Counted from the first letter of the stretch, positions 16,057 to 29,011 are shown. The stretch: DNA of 64,000 nucleotides from Chitinophaga rupis (GCF_900109685.1 NZ_FOBB01000001.1:434001-498000); one strand, 5' to 3'. A program made the numbers and translations. Notes: generated by a model from the letters alone, not told the origin.

Positions 16057-17688
16057 TTAGAAATTTGCTTTGTTCACATCCCACCACAGCCGGGTACCGC
16101 CATTATCCTGGCCGCCCAGCAGCTGAATGCCCTTGTTCAGCTCTGTTCTGTTGGTATTGTACTCATTCTGCGGGTAAGGCAAGCGGCGCACCTGTATATC
16201 GGTATCAATAGTACCACCGCTGTTGTTATGCACTACGGTAAATAATTTAGGATAACCCGTACGGCGGAACTCTGTCCAGGCTTCCTGCCCTTCAGGGAAC
16301 ATCGCGATCCATTTCTGCGTCATGATGCGTTCCAGCTTTTGTTCGTTGGTAGCGGCTTCACTCCACTGGATAGTAATATCAGAAGGCGCAGCTGCATTGT
16401 TAGCCGCATTCTTCGGGTCTGTATAACCAGCTGGTTTTGCAGTATTGTTATTTATATATTCGGCATCCGTTACACCCCACTGTGCCAGGGAGGTATTGAT
16501 CCCCTGCTCATACAACGACTGTGCAGTACCACCGGTATTGGACCAGCCGCGCAGGGCAGCCTCCGCACGTAGAAAATATACTTCTGCAGCGGTCATCAGC
16601 TGTACCGGTGTAGTTAAGCTAAAAGAAGGGGCGCTGCCATCCTTAAAGTTAAGGGTAGAATAGGTCTGGTAAGCCGGCTTATTAACGGTGCTGCCTATAC
16701 GGATACCTTTATACTGTACCGGGAAACTAGCGTCAGTAGACTTGTCCATATAACGGCCAATTCGCGGATCGTTGTAACCGGACATATAACTCTGGATAGA
16801 TGCGCCAATATTAATATCCGTCCAGTTCATTGCTATAAACACCAGCGGGTTGCTGAAACCGGCGCCGGAAACCTTCACTTTCATAATGCCGTCATTATTC
16901 GTGATCACGCCACCTTCAGCAGGGTTCAGGGCTTTTTCTGCCTGCGCCCTTGCCGTAGTAGGATCGATCTTTACAATGTGCATGGCTAAACGCAGGCGCA
17001 GGGAGTTGGCAAACTGCAGCCAGCGGTTAAAATCTCCGTTATACACCAGGTCCATGGGTGCAAAATCAAAAGGCAGCTTTTGCCCGCTGCTGATCCAGGA
17101 TCTCAGCGTAGCAGTAGCAGCATCCAGCTCTGTGAAAAAACTGTTGTAAATAGCTTGCTGGCTATCATACGACACACCGGATTTGGCGGTGCCAGCCTGG
17201 CTGTAGGGTAAAGGACCATAAATATCTGTGGCCCGGCCCATGGCCATGATCTTTACCAGCTGCGCTACCGCAAATACAGCCGGATAATCTTTATCCACGC
17301 CCATGCCCTGCATCTTGCTTACATAACTCAATACATCCAGGTACACTACTTTAAACGGTTCACCATTCCAGCTGGTCATCATGAAATAATTCATGTTGGT
17401 ATTGCCGCCGAAGGCGTTGGACGACATCATATAACCCGAAAAACAATCCGCATTCAGATTCTGCTGCAGTTGGTAAGAGTTAGGATCACCACCGCCGGAG
17501 AAGTTGATCACCGCCATCTGCTCATGCGTCATAAGGGAGGTGAGGTTGGTATTTACACCGGTATTATCCGTATTATACCTTTCAAAGTTCTTGGTACAGG
17601 CACTGGCGCCGGTTAAGATCACCCCGGTCATAAACAGTAACCGGTATAACCGGGAGGGCTTGTATATATTGTTATTAGTACGTTTCAT
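16057..17688 (-). CDS. SusD/RagB-like nutrient-binding outer-membrane lipoprotein
   Basis: 543 residues. The lipoprotein signal ends at 'GASACTKNF'. The SusD-like_2 pattern is clear: 'NTDNTGV', 'LVKIMAMGRATDIYGPLPYSQA', 'YNGDFNRWLQFANSLRLRLAMHI', 'MTAAEVYFLRAEAAL' and the closing 'IMTQKWIAMFPEGQEAWTEFRRTGYP'. SusD proteins cap the partner SusC channel and hold the substrate at the cell surface. It lies 14 bp after the susC-like gene, so the two are co-transcribed. The substrate is not identifiable: no glycoside hydrolase or peptidase is linked. Confidence 0.93.
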   Translation of the reverse strand: MKRTNNNIYKPSRLYRLLFMTGVILTGASACTKNFERYNTDNTGVNTNLTSLMTHEQMAVINFSGGGDPNSYQLQQNLNADCFSGYMMSSNAFGGNTNMNYFMMTSWNGEPFKVVYLDVLSYVSKMQGMGVDKDYPAVFAVAQLVKIMAMGRATDIYGPLPYSQAGTAKSGVSYDSQQAIYNSFFTELDAATATLRSWISSGQKLPFDFAPMDLVYNGDFNRWLQFANSLRLRLAMHIVKIDPTTARAQAEKALNPAEGGVITNNDGIMKVKVSGAGFSNPLVFIAMNWTDINIGASIQSYMSGYNDPRIGRYMDKSTDASFPVQYKGIRIGSTVNKPAYQTYSTLNFKDGSAPSFSLTTPVQLMTAAEVYFLRAEAALRGWSNTGGTAQSLYEQGINTSLAQWGVTDAEYINNNTAKPAGYTDPKNAANNAAAPSDITIQWSEAATNEQKLERIMTQKWIAMFPEGQEAWTEFRRTGYPKLFTVVHNNSGGTIDTDIQVRRLPYPQNEYNTNRTELNKGIQLLGGQDNGGTRLWWDVNKANF

Positions 17689-17702
17689 GTTGAATCAGTT
17701 TT

Positions 17703-20700
17703 TTAGAAAGAGGCATTTAAAGACAGACCAAAACTGCGGGTTGCCGGCGGCATAAAAATGTCTACACCTGCCAGGCCGTTACCGGTTGACATAGTTACTT
17801 CAGGATCAAACGGCGCCTTTTTGGAGAAGTAAGCCAGGTTACGGCCTACAAGCCCTACTTTCAGGCCTTTGACGAAATGGGGCTTTACCGGGATTGCGTA
17901 GTTCAGCGCTACTTCACGCAGGCGCACCACGGTGGCGCTGTAAATGTATTCGCTGGATACGCCTGTACGGCCGCCTGTTACAGCATACCAGCTCTGCGCA
18001 TCTACTACGCTCACCGCTTTACCGGTAGGGTCTGCCCCGTTCACCTGCACACCACCTGCATCCCGTGCATCACCACTGGCTTTGGACACGCCATACTGGT
18101 CCATCATAGCCTGGGTTACAGATAATACCTGCCCGCCAAATTTGCCATCTATCAGAAAACCTAACGAAAAATTACCGTAAGTAATGTTGTTGTTCCAGCC
18201 CAGCTGCCATTTGGTGTTGGCATTGCCCAGGTACACCAGGTCGCCGCCCTGCACAATGGGTTTGCCGCTTGCATCTATCATTACACGTCCCTGCGCATCG
18301 TGCTGTAAGGTGGTGCCATAAATATCCCCGTAAGAGCCGCCTTTGGCAAACTGTGATGCATAGCTGGTGCCGGATTGACCGCTCAGCGTAAAGTAAGGCA
18401 CGCGGTCATCCAGGGAAATTACTTTGTTATCATTTACAGAGTAGTTCAGCGCTGTATTCCATTTCAGCTTACTGTTGCTGATCACATCATAACCTATGGA
18501 TACTTCTACCCCTTTGTTCTGGATGTTACCGGCATTAATGTAAAAGCTGTTGTAGTAAGTGGCCTGGCTGGCAGAGATTTCCAGCGTCTGGTTCTTGGTA
18601 TTGGTTTTATAATAGGTAGCATCTACATTCAAACGGTTGTTGAAGAAACGCCACTCTGTGCCCAGTTCCAGCGAGTTAGTAAGCTCTGGCTTCAGCGTAG
18701 TAAAGGGCGCTTTGGTGTTGTTAATTACACCGCCACCGGCACCAATCGTATAGGCGGCAGGGTTACTCATGTATGCGTCGGGAGAATTACCTACCTGTGC
18801 AAACGAGCCTCTTACCTTGGCATAGCTGATAGCCTGCGGTAAGGTAAGCACCTGGCTTAGTATAAAGTTCAAACCTACAGAAGGATAGAAATAGCTCAGA
18901 TCCGGTGTATAAGAAAGATTAGAAGCCCAGTCGTTACGGGCCGTCAGATCCAGGTACACCCAGTCATTATAAGAGATGTTGGCGCTGGCGAACACGGATT
19001 GCCACTGGCTGTGCTTTTCCTGCATGGTAGCAGAGTTCAGCGGGTTTAATACCTTAAAGTTCTGCAGGGTAAATACGTTGGGCAGGTACAAGCCATCCTG
19101 GCCGGAAGCGTAATAGTTACCGGTAGTTTTTACATCCCGTACGCTGGTACCTACCAGGCCTGTTACCTTGAACTTATTAACAGGGAAGTTAAAGTTGGCG
19201 ATCAGGTCACCATACTGCTGGGTGTTCACGCCGTTGCGGTAATTGTAAGCGCCGTTAACCGGTGCAATTACGGTGCTGGTACCATCATACAGCTTCTGCT
19301 CGTAAATATCATTAATGCGGTCTATGCTCCCTCTTGCCTGTATGTTCAGCCAGGGTTTCACATCATATTTTACACTGGCATTCATCAGCACCCGGTTACG
19401 GGTAAGTGAGTTGGTGTTACGGTTAACGATCCACCAGGGGTTCTGCTGTATATCTTCCGGGAAGGCCCAGTTCTGTGTAGGCCGGTTGGTAGCGGCATTC
19501 AGCTGCTCAAAGCCATTTTTATAGGGCAGTATATCCACTCCGCGTGGGAACAGGTACAGGCCTGTTAAAGGATTGGTGTAAAAACCGGCAGTAGGTGTGT
19601 TGTCTATGGTTTGCGTTACATAGTTCACATCTCCTTCCACCGTCAGCTTATTATCGAAGAAGTGACCGGTTTCCTTAAACGTAATATTATTACGGCCCAG
19701 CTTATTGCCCGGCTCAATACCTTTAGCGCTGGTATTGGCGTAAGAGAAATACGTTTGTGCTTTATCCGTACCTACAGAGAGGTTCACGGAGTTGGTCCAG
19801 TTCTGGCCTGTCTGGTAAAAATCATCCAGGTTATCGTGGCCGCCGTTGGAAATCTTATTGCCCCAGCTTTGGGTAGGCGTACCGGCTGTTTGCCCGTAGC
19901 TGTTCTGAAACTCCGGTTTAGTGGCCACCTTGTCAATCGTGTACACAGAAGATACATTCACCTGCAGGCGGCCTGCCTTACCGCTTTTAGTGGTAATGAG
20001 GATTACACCATTGGCACCCTGGCTGCCGTATAATGCAGCAGCAGAAGCACCTTTCAGCACGGAAATGCTTTCAATATCTTCCGGGTTCAGGTTAGAGATG
20101 GGATCCCCGCCATCATAGGAAGTACCGCCACCATAAGAGCTGTTAGGCTGGTTAGTGGTGGTATTGTTCATAGGCACCCCGTCAATCACATACAATGCCT
20201 GGTTACTTTGCAGGCCGGATTTGTTACCGCGCAAAATTACCTTGGCAGAACCACCCACACCAGAGGAGCTGGAGGAGATGTTTAACCCGGCTACCTTACC
20301 ATTCAGGGTATTTACCAGGTTAGACGTTTTTACCTTGGTAAGCTCACTGCCATTTACCTGCTGGGTAGCATAGGTAACAGACCTTTCGGATCTTTTAACC
20401 CCCAGGGCTGTTACCACTACTACATCTTTCAGCTTGTTCACCGCCTGTTTAAGGGTAACGGTGATGTTTACGGTTTCATTGTTCACTGTTAGCTGCTGTT
20501 CCTGCGGCTCATACCCTAAAAAGGAGATGGCCAGGGTATAAGTACCGGGGGCTATATTGGCAATGGTAAAGGAGCCGTCTGCGCCGGTTTGCGCACCACG
20601 TTTTATCTCCTTCAGGTATACTACGGCGCCGAACAGGGGTTGCCCGGTTTCATCTTTTACGGTGCCCTGTACAGTCTGGGGCGGCGGTGGTATAACGGCG

Positions 20701-21071
20701 GCCCCGCCGGGCTTTGCGCGGATGATAATGATCTTGCCGGCTACCTCATAGGTGAGTGGTAAACCTTTGAGGCAGGTGGTCAGCACTTCATCTACCGACG
20801 CTTCTTTTACATTAATATCAATGTTCCTGGTCTGCTTGATCAGGTTATTGTCGTACAGGAGGGAAAAGCCGCTCTGAGCCTGGATGTCGGCAAACACCTT
20901 GCTGAGCGGTACGTTCTTTGCGGCCAGGGTTATCTTTTGCGAATATCCCTTAGCACTGATCTGTAAAATGCCAACCAATAAAAATAGTGTGGTCAATTTC
21001 ATAACAAGAATGAGGTTGGTGGCTGCAAAATGTCGCCTGGGCGGCACTTTACAATGTACCCGTAGTTTCAT
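17703..21071 (-). CDS. SusC/RagA TonB-dependent transporter with STN signalling domain
   Basis: 1122 residues. Signal region near 20-45, then an STN domain (about 45-125: 'KNVPLSKVFADIQAQSGFSLLYDN', 'VDEVLTTCLKGLPLTYEVAGKIIIIR'). A carboxypeptidase-like beta-sandwich follows ('VQGTVKDETGQPLFGAVVYLKE'), then the plug ('RSERSVTYATQQVNGSEL', 'VLRGNKSGLQSNQALYVIDGVPM', 'SVLKGASAAALYGSQGANGVILITTK') and the beta-barrel ending in 'SFGLSLNASF'. The STN domain signals to the FecR-like anti-sigma encoded upstream, making this a substrate-sensing importer. The long charged N-terminus before the signal is typical of this group. Confidence 0.95.
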   Translation of the reverse strand: MKLRVHCKVPPRRHFAATNLILVMKLTTLFLLVGILQISAKGYSQKITLAAKNVPLSKVFADIQAQSGFSLLYDNNLIKQTRNIDINVKEASVDEVLTTCLKGLPLTYEVAGKIIIIRAKPGGAAVIPPPPQTVQGTVKDETGQPLFGAVVYLKEIKRGAQTGADGSFTIANIAPGTYTLAISFLGYEPQEQQLTVNNETVNITVTLKQAVNKLKDVVVVTALGVKRSERSVTYATQQVNGSELTKVKTSNLVNTLNGKVAGLNISSSSSGVGGSAKVILRGNKSGLQSNQALYVIDGVPMNNTTTNQPNSSYGGGTSYDGGDPISNLNPEDIESISVLKGASAAALYGSQGANGVILITTKSGKAGRLQVNVSSVYTIDKVATKPEFQNSYGQTAGTPTQSWGNKISNGGHDNLDDFYQTGQNWTNSVNLSVGTDKAQTYFSYANTSAKGIEPGNKLGRNNITFKETGHFFDNKLTVEGDVNYVTQTIDNTPTAGFYTNPLTGLYLFPRGVDILPYKNGFEQLNAATNRPTQNWAFPEDIQQNPWWIVNRNTNSLTRNRVLMNASVKYDVKPWLNIQARGSIDRINDIYEQKLYDGTSTVIAPVNGAYNYRNGVNTQQYGDLIANFNFPVNKFKVTGLVGTSVRDVKTTGNYYASGQDGLYLPNVFTLQNFKVLNPLNSATMQEKHSQWQSVFASANISYNDWVYLDLTARNDWASNLSYTPDLSYFYPSVGLNFILSQVLTLPQAISYAKVRGSFAQVGNSPDAYMSNPAAYTIGAGGGVINNTKAPFTTLKPELTNSLELGTEWRFFNNRLNVDATYYKTNTKNQTLEISASQATYYNSFYINAGNIQNKGVEVSIGYDVISNSKLKWNTALNYSVNDNKVISLDDRVPYFTLSGQSGTSYASQFAKGGSYGDIYGTTLQHDAQGRVMIDASGKPIVQGGDLVYLGNANTKWQLGWNNNITYGNFSLGFLIDGKFGGQVLSVTQAMMDQYGVSKASGDARDAGGVQVNGADPTGKAVSVVDAQSWYAVTGGRTGVSSEYIYSATVVRLREVALNYAIPVKPHFVKGLKVGLVGRNLAYFSKKAPFDPEVTMSTGNGLAGVDIFMPPATRSFGLSLNASF

Positions 21072-21252
21072 AACTTTGTTTGGTTTGGTTAATTAAAGTT
21101 GTTCAACGCATCTTTGTAGTTATTCCAAACGCCCGCCGGGAGTGTTCGCTGCACTTCCGGTTTTTTTTTGGAAAACCCTGTTTATTTAAATTTTCAATAC
21201 ACGTGTTTGTTTGCTATGTGTTGTTATTGTCCCTTATCTGTGATTATTATAA
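21072..21252 (-). other. Leader region between fecR-like and susC-like genes
   Basis: About 180 bp without a gene. It probably holds the sigma-dependent promoter of the susCD operon, but I cannot identify the ECF-type elements with confidence; a TTTGG and a TTTTTTTTT run (complement of 21162-21172) are the only notable marks. Confidence 0.35.
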
Positions 21253-22440
21253 TTAACTCATTATTATTAAGCGGTTGCCTTCCATGCGGTAATGTACCCC
21301 GCTGCCTTCCAGCGCTTTTAAAACATCTGCCAGGTACACGTTCCGGGCTATTTTGCCTACAAATTCATAATCTTTTACCGGTCCTTCATACACTACTTCC
21401 AGGCCGTACCAGCGGGCTATCTGCCGCATCAGCGTGGGCAGGTCGGCTTTATTGAACTGGAAATAACCGTTCTTCCAGGCCATGGCCTGCTCTAAATCCG
21501 CCTCCTTTACCAGGTTCATATTTCCGTTCTTTTGCAGGCGGGCCTGCTGCCCGGGGGCCAGTAATACGGAAGCTGCACCCTTGCTCATTTTCACAGCGCC
21601 TTCCAGTAAAGTGGTGCGTACGTCTGTTTCATCGCTATAGGCGTTCACGTTAAAGTGGGTGCCTAATACTTCTACTACGGCCTCATTCACCTTCACCCGG
21701 AAAGGAAGGGTTTTATTATGCGCTATTTCGAAATATCCTTCCCCATGCAGCTCTACGCTACGCTCATCACCGCTAAAGTGGTTGGGAAAGCGTAAGGAGG
21801 AGGCGGCATTCAGCCATACCTTGCTGCCGTCCGGCAGGGTAAGCTGGTATTGGCCACCTGCAGGGGTGGTAATGGTGTTAAAAACCGCCTCGCTGCCATT
21901 GCCGGCAGCGGGCGGGGTATAAGCCAGTTGTCCGTTATTCAGTTTTATAATGCGGGTGCTGCCCTGCTGCGCCAGTACGCCATTCTGTGCACTGTCTAGC
22001 ACAATGGTGCTGCCGTCTGCCAGGGTAAGCATGGCCCGGTTACCGCCAGGGGCATGTACCTGTGGCGTGGCTACTTTAGGTACTGCCTGCGCTACCGGTT
22101 GCGGGGCGGGCTTACGTAACCAGTATAAAGCGCCGGCGGCCAGCAGTACCAGCACGGCAGCAGCGGCCGCTAATCTTTTCAGGTATACTACGCCACGGCG
22201 GCGTATGGGCGCCGGTCCTTCTTCCAGCGCATCCAGCTGGTTTTCCAGCCTGTATGCAAATTCCGGGGAAACGGGCGGGAACGCCTTAAACTCCGCCGGC
22301 ACATCGCACTGCTGTAGTACAGCATCGAACTCCGCCGGGGTAGCTTGCTGCAGCCAGGCGTTTACCTGCGCGGCTTCTTCCGGCGAGGCAGCGCCCCGGG
22401 CATACTTTTCCAGTAATAATATGATTGTCGGCTGGTCCAT
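21253..22440 (-). CDS. FecR-type anti-sigma factor
   Basis: 395 residues. The cytoplasmic N-terminal part ('LEKYARGAASPEEAAQVNAWLQQATPAEF') binds the sigma factor. One membrane helix lies near 93-108 ('LAAAAAVLVLLAAGALYWL'). The periplasmic FecR domain ('HAPGGNRAMLTLADGSTIVLDSAQNG', 'TPAGGQYQLTLPDGSKVWLNAASSLRFPNHF', 'VELHGEGYFEIAHN', 'VLGTHFNVNAYSDE') is followed by the C-terminal DUF4974 ('ADLPTLMRQIARWYGLEVVYEG'). It relays the state of the SusC STN domain to the sigma factor encoded 190 bp upstream. Confidence 0.94.
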   Translation of the reverse strand: MDQPTIILLLEKYARGAASPEEAAQVNAWLQQATPAEFDAVLQQCDVPAEFKAFPPVSPEFAYRLENQLDALEEGPAPIRRRGVVYLKRLAAAAAVLVLLAAGALYWLRKPAPQPVAQAVPKVATPQVHAPGGNRAMLTLADGSTIVLDSAQNGVLAQQGSTRIIKLNNGQLAYTPPAAGNGSEAVFNTITTPAGGQYQLTLPDGSKVWLNAASSLRFPNHFSGDERSVELHGEGYFEIAHNKTLPFRVKVNEAVVEVLGTHFNVNAYSDETDVRTTLLEGAVKMSKGAASVLLAPGQQARLQKNGNMNLVKEADLEQAMAWKNGYFQFNKADLPTLMRQIARWYGLEVVYEGPVKDYEFVGKIARNVYLADVLKALEGSGVHYRMEGNRLIIMS

Positions 22441-22630
22441 GGGTAGTTTCTGCTATACAGGAGTAAAGACGCACTCCTGCCTCAAATGGACACCCGGAAG
22501 GGAAAGTTTTTTTGAAAATTTTTTAAACGATTGGTTATCAGCAATAATCTGAACAAATCATTCCCTCAACAGCGTAAGGTTAAGAGAGCTTTGTTTGAGG
22601 GATTGATCAATCCTGCAGAATGCAGGCGCT

Positions 22631-23203
22631 TTATTCCAGGTGCAGCTGCTGCTTAATAAAATGGATGGAGGCGTACAGGTGTTTCTTCACTGCTGAGCGG
22701 GAAATATGGAAGGCGGCAGCTATTTCATTGAGGGACATACTTTGCTGCGTGCGCATAAAAAAGATCTGCTGCTTGCGTTTGGGCAGTTTTGTGATGGCGT
22801 CCATGGCAGCACGCTCGTATTCCTTATAAATAAGGTCGCCTTCTACGGTACTGCCGGCTTCCACCTGGCCCGCACTGAGGTCCTGTGCAGCTTTCAGACG
22901 GGTGGCCTGTTGGCGGGAATGGTCCAACAGCTTGTTTTTGGCCATAATGAAAAGGTAATCTTCCAGGGAGCGGATCCCGGTGAGGGTTTCCCGGCGCTCC
23001 CACATTTTCAGGAAAATGTCCTGGATAATCTCCTCAGCGTCGGCCTGGGAGCGGGTACTGAAGTGCACAAAGGGGTATAAAGCCGGGAAACAGGCCGTGT
23101 ACAGGTCTGCAAAAGCCTGCCTGTCCCCTGCTGAAGCTTTCAGCAGCAGGTCCTCCACATTGGCCATTACTGTCTTCTCATTTGCGGCAGCCCCTGATAA
23201 CAT
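22631..23203 (-). CDS. ECF-type RNA polymerase sigma factor
   Basis: 190 residues from the first ATG at 23203; a second ATG at 23167 is also possible (178 residues), and a TTG further up is unlikely. Region 2 is 'ASAGDRQAFADLYTACFPALYPFVHF' with 'ADAEEIIQDIFLKMWERRETL'. Region 4 is 'LPKRKQQIFFMRTQQSMSLNEIAAAFHISRSAVKKHLYASI'. It belongs to the Bacteroidota group of ECF sigmas that pair with FecR and SusC. It should switch on the susCD operon when the receptor is occupied. Confidence 0.93.
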   Translation of the reverse strand: MLSGAAANEKTVMANVEDLLLKASAGDRQAFADLYTACFPALYPFVHFSTRSQADAEEIIQDIFLKMWERRETLTGIRSLEDYLFIMAKNKLLDHSRQQATRLKAAQDLSAGQVEAGSTVEGDLIYKEYERAAMDAITKLPKRKQQIFFMRTQQSMSLNEIAAAFHISRSAVKKHLYASIHFIKQQLHLE

Positions 23204-23347
23204 GTTATACGAGAGGAGGCGAAGGTAACTAAAATAGATTTGCAAACTTTTGGGTAATCCTTTAAAACGGCTTAAAATTGGGGCGTACCCTTCCTTTACA
23301 TTTTACATTTAAAATATTACATTTTACATTTTATAAGAATAAGTAAC

Positions 23348-23355
23348 TAAATTTG
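23348..23355 (+). promoter_or_regulatory. Candidate -7 box of fabF
   Basis: TAAATTTG matches TAnnTTTG, 30 bp before the ATG. No clear TTG lies 19-21 nt upstream; that region is AT-rich, with ACATTTTACATT repeated at 23291-23332. Confidence 0.55.
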
Positions 23356-23385
23356 CGCTCTACTATAATATTTGATTAAACTTTT

Positions 23386-24648
23386 ATGCGTACTATTTCA
23401 CTAAAAAGGGTTGTAGTTACTGGGTTGGGAGCATTAACGCCTATCGGGAATGATGTAAACACTTTTTGGAAAAATATCAAAGCCGGCACCAGCGGTGCGG
23501 CACCGATCACCCGGTTTGATACCACAGAATTTAAGACCAAGTTTGCCTGTGAGCTGAAAAACTTTGATATAGAAAAGTTCATGGAAAAGAAGGAGGCCCG
23601 TAAAATGGACCTCTTTACACAATATGCTATGGTAGCCGCCCAGGAGGCTATTGAAAATGCCGGTATCAACACCGGGGATATTGACAAAACAAAAATTGGT
23701 GTGATCTGGGCCTCCGGCAACGGCGGTATGCAAACCTTCGAAGACCAGATCGTGGAATTTACCCAGGGTGGCTTTATTCCCAAGTTCAATCCCTTCTTTA
23801 TTCCCAAGCTGATCTCTGACATTGCAGCAGGACAAATAGCCATTAAATATGGCTTTATGGGTATAAACTATTGTACGGTATCTGCCTGCGCTTCTTCCAG
23901 CAGCGCCCTGGTAGATGCTTTTAACTACATACGTTTAGGCAAGGCCAATGTAATTGTAGCCGGTGGCTCTGAAGCGCCTATTACCCGTGCAGGTATTGCC
24001 GGTTTTAACGCGCTGAAAGCCCTGAGCACCCGCAATGAGGAGCCGGTAACAGCCTCCCGCCCCTTTGATACGGACCGTGATGGTTTCGTGATGGGCGAAG
24101 GCGCAGGCGCCATCATCCTGGAAGAATATGAGCACGCGGTAAAAAGAGGTGCTACTATTTATGGAGAAATGGTAGGCGGCGCTATGACGGCAGATGCTTA
24201 CCACCTGACCGCTACCCACCCGGAAGGGCTGGGCGCTAAGCTGGGTATGAAAGAAGCCCTGGAAGATGCGGAGCTGACCCTGGAAGATGTAGATTATATT
24301 AATGCACACGCTACCTCCACCCCGGTAGGCGATATCAGCGAGCTGAAAGCCATTACCGGCCTGTTTGGAGAGCAGGTGAAAAAGCTGAACGTAAGCGCTA
24401 CCAAATCCATGACCGGCCACTTACTGGGTGCTGCCGGCGCTATTGAGGCCATTGCCTGTATCAAGGCTACCCAGGAGGATATTGTACCGCCCACCATTAA
24501 TACAACGGCATTGGGTGAAGGTATTCCTACGGATGTAAACCTGACCATTGGTAAGGCGCAGCAGCGTAAAGTGGATGTTGCTATGAGTAATACTTTTGGA
24601 TTTGGCGGACATAATGCCATTGTAGTATTTACAAAAGTAAAAGCATAA
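23386..24648 (+). CDS. fabF: 3-oxoacyl-[acyl-carrier-protein] synthase II
   Basis: 420 residues, full length. It condenses malonyl-ACP with acyl-ACP in fatty acid elongation. The catalytic triad is intact: Cys168 in 'VSACASSSSA', His308 in 'NAHATSTPVGD' and His345 in 'KSMTGHLLGAAGAIEA', with the conserved Lys340. Further matches are 'RVVVTGLGALTPIGND' at the start and 'SNTFGFGGHNA' at the end. No acpP or rnc gene is visible on either side, unlike the usual Bacteroidota cluster; here it stands alone with its own terminator. Confidence 0.96.
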   Translation: MRTISLKRVVVTGLGALTPIGNDVNTFWKNIKAGTSGAAPITRFDTTEFKTKFACELKNFDIEKFMEKKEARKMDLFTQYAMVAAQEAIENAGINTGDIDKTKIGVIWASGNGGMQTFEDQIVEFTQGGFIPKFNPFFIPKLISDIAAGQIAIKYGFMGINYCTVSACASSSSALVDAFNYIRLGKANVIVAGGSEAPITRAGIAGFNALKALSTRNEEPVTASRPFDTDRDGFVMGEGAGAIILEEYEHAVKRGATIYGEMVGGAMTADAYHLTATHPEGLGAKLGMKEALEDAELTLEDVDYINAHATSTPVGDISELKAITGLFGEQVKKLNVSATKSMTGHLLGAAGAIEAIACIKATQEDIVPPTINTTALGEGIPTDVNLTIGKAQQRKVDVAMSNTFGFGGHNAIVVFTKVKA

Positions 24649-24697
24649 AAATTTCGTGCTATCACTAACGTGGTGGCTCACATACTGCTTTATATTT

Positions 24698-24741
24698 AAA
24701 AAAAGGAACGGCTGTTTAACTAACGGCCGTTCCTTTTTTTT
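24698..24741 (+). terminator. Intrinsic terminator after fabF
   Basis: GGAACGGC (24705-24712) pairs with GCCGTTCC (24725-24732), preceded by A7 and followed by T8. Confidence 0.9.
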
Positions 24742-24770
24742 GGCACAGAATTTCGGTACCTTTTGCATAT

Positions 24771-26051
24771 ATGTCGCCTATGCACCGCTTATCCACGCTG
24801 CTTTTTATTTGCTGCCTTTTCAGCATAACGGCGTTTGCACAAAGAACTGAAGCTAATCTCACTGAAGCTAACGTACCTGCCTATACGCTCCCTGATCCTT
24901 TACAAATGGCTGACGGTAAAACCGTTACCACCGTACAACAATGGAACAAGGTGCAGCGCCCGTATATCTATCATCTGTTTGAAACCAATGTGTATGGCCG
25001 TTTTCCGCGCACGCCGGTGCAAATGAGCTTTAAAGTGACCAGCCTGAACCCCTATGCGCTGGATAGCCTGGCCACCTGCAAACAGATCACCCTGTATTTT
25101 AACCGGGCCGATACCAATGCACAGATCCACCTGTTATTATACCTGCCCAATAAAGTACGGGGCCAGGTACCGGTATTCCTGGGCATGAACTTTTATGGTA
25201 ACCAGTCAGTAGTGGATGATACCACCATTCCCATTACCCCGCATTATACCGTGAAAGGCCCCGGCATTGTTGATAACCATGCTACAGAAGCCTCCCGGGG
25301 CGCACAGGCATCCCAATGGCCTATTAAAGATATTATCAGCCGCGGGTATGGCGTAGCCACCTTTTTTTACGGAGAGGTGGAAGCCGATAAGCCGGATGGC
25401 TGGCAAACCGGCTTCCGCACCCAGCTAAAAGATGTATTGCATATAGAACCGCAGGAGTGGAGCGCCATGGGCGTATGGGCATGGGCGTTATGCCGCGCGC
25501 TGGATTACCTGCGGCAGGACCGCAGGGTAAATGAGGACCTGGTGCTGCTGATGGGCCACTCCCGCCTGGGCAAGGCCGCCCTGTGGGCCGGCGCCAGCGA
25601 TCCACGTTTTGCCATGGTGATCTCCAATGAATCCGGCGAAGGCGGAGCCGCCCTCTCTAAACGGGACTATGGCGAGAACATAGAGATCATTACCCGCAAC
25701 TTCCCCCACTGGTTTGTAGCCAATTATAAAACCTTTGCGAATAATACCGCCGCATTGCCGGTTGACCAGCACATGCTGCTGTCCCTGATTGCCCCCCGCC
25801 CCTTATACGTGGCCAGCGCCGAAGGCGACCAATGGTCCGACCCCCGGGGCGAATTCCTGAGCGCCCGCAATGCCGAACCGGTGTACAAACTGTTTGGCAA
25901 AGAAGGCGTTGGCACTGAAACCTTTCCGCACGTACAGCAGCCTACCGGGGAGTTTATCCGCTATCACATCCGCTCCGGCAAACATGATGTTACCTCCTAC
26001 GATTGGGAGCAATACCTGCAGTTTGTAGGTAAACATATGGCCATGCGTTAA
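24771..26051 (+). CDS. CE15-like (glucuronoyl esterase family) exported hydrolase
   Basis: 426 residues with a signal peptide (1-23, ending 'TAFAQ'). The alpha/beta-hydrolase nucleophile motif 'GHSRLGKAALWAG' places Ser264 in the G-x-S-R-x-G-K-A pattern of CE15. 'SNESGEGGAALSKR' follows as in bacterial CE15. The late His in 'RSGKHDVTSYDWEQYL' fits the catalytic base. Family enzymes cut ester bonds between lignin and glucuronic acid on xylan. Many bacterial members are labelled acetylxylan esterases, so the exact ester is uncertain. No other xylan gene is nearby. Confidence 0.8.
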   Translation: MSPMHRLSTLLFICCLFSITAFAQRTEANLTEANVPAYTLPDPLQMADGKTVTTVQQWNKVQRPYIYHLFETNVYGRFPRTPVQMSFKVTSLNPYALDSLATCKQITLYFNRADTNAQIHLLLYLPNKVRGQVPVFLGMNFYGNQSVVDDTTIPITPHYTVKGPGIVDNHATEASRGAQASQWPIKDIISRGYGVATFFYGEVEADKPDGWQTGFRTQLKDVLHIEPQEWSAMGVWAWALCRALDYLRQDRRVNEDLVLLMGHSRLGKAALWAGASDPRFAMVISNESGEGGAALSKRDYGENIEIITRNFPHWFVANYKTFANNTAALPVDQHMLLSLIAPRPLYVASAEGDQWSDPRGEFLSARNAEPVYKLFGKEGVGTETFPHVQQPTGEFIRYHIRSGKHDVTSYDWEQYLQFVGKHMAMR

Positions 26052-26140
26052 TCAGAAAAATTTGAGGGTTGGCAACCAATTATGGCGTAGTTTAGTAGTT
26101 TGAAAAAGTTCAGACAAGAACTTTTTGAGGACTTTAGCTT

Positions 26141-29009
<2,869 letters not shown>

Positions 29010-29011
<2 letters not shown>

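Noticed and set aside
22706..23080. Plus-strand ORF of 124 codons over the sigma factor gene
   Set aside because: Antisense shadow; the minus-strand ECF sigma factor has full motifs.
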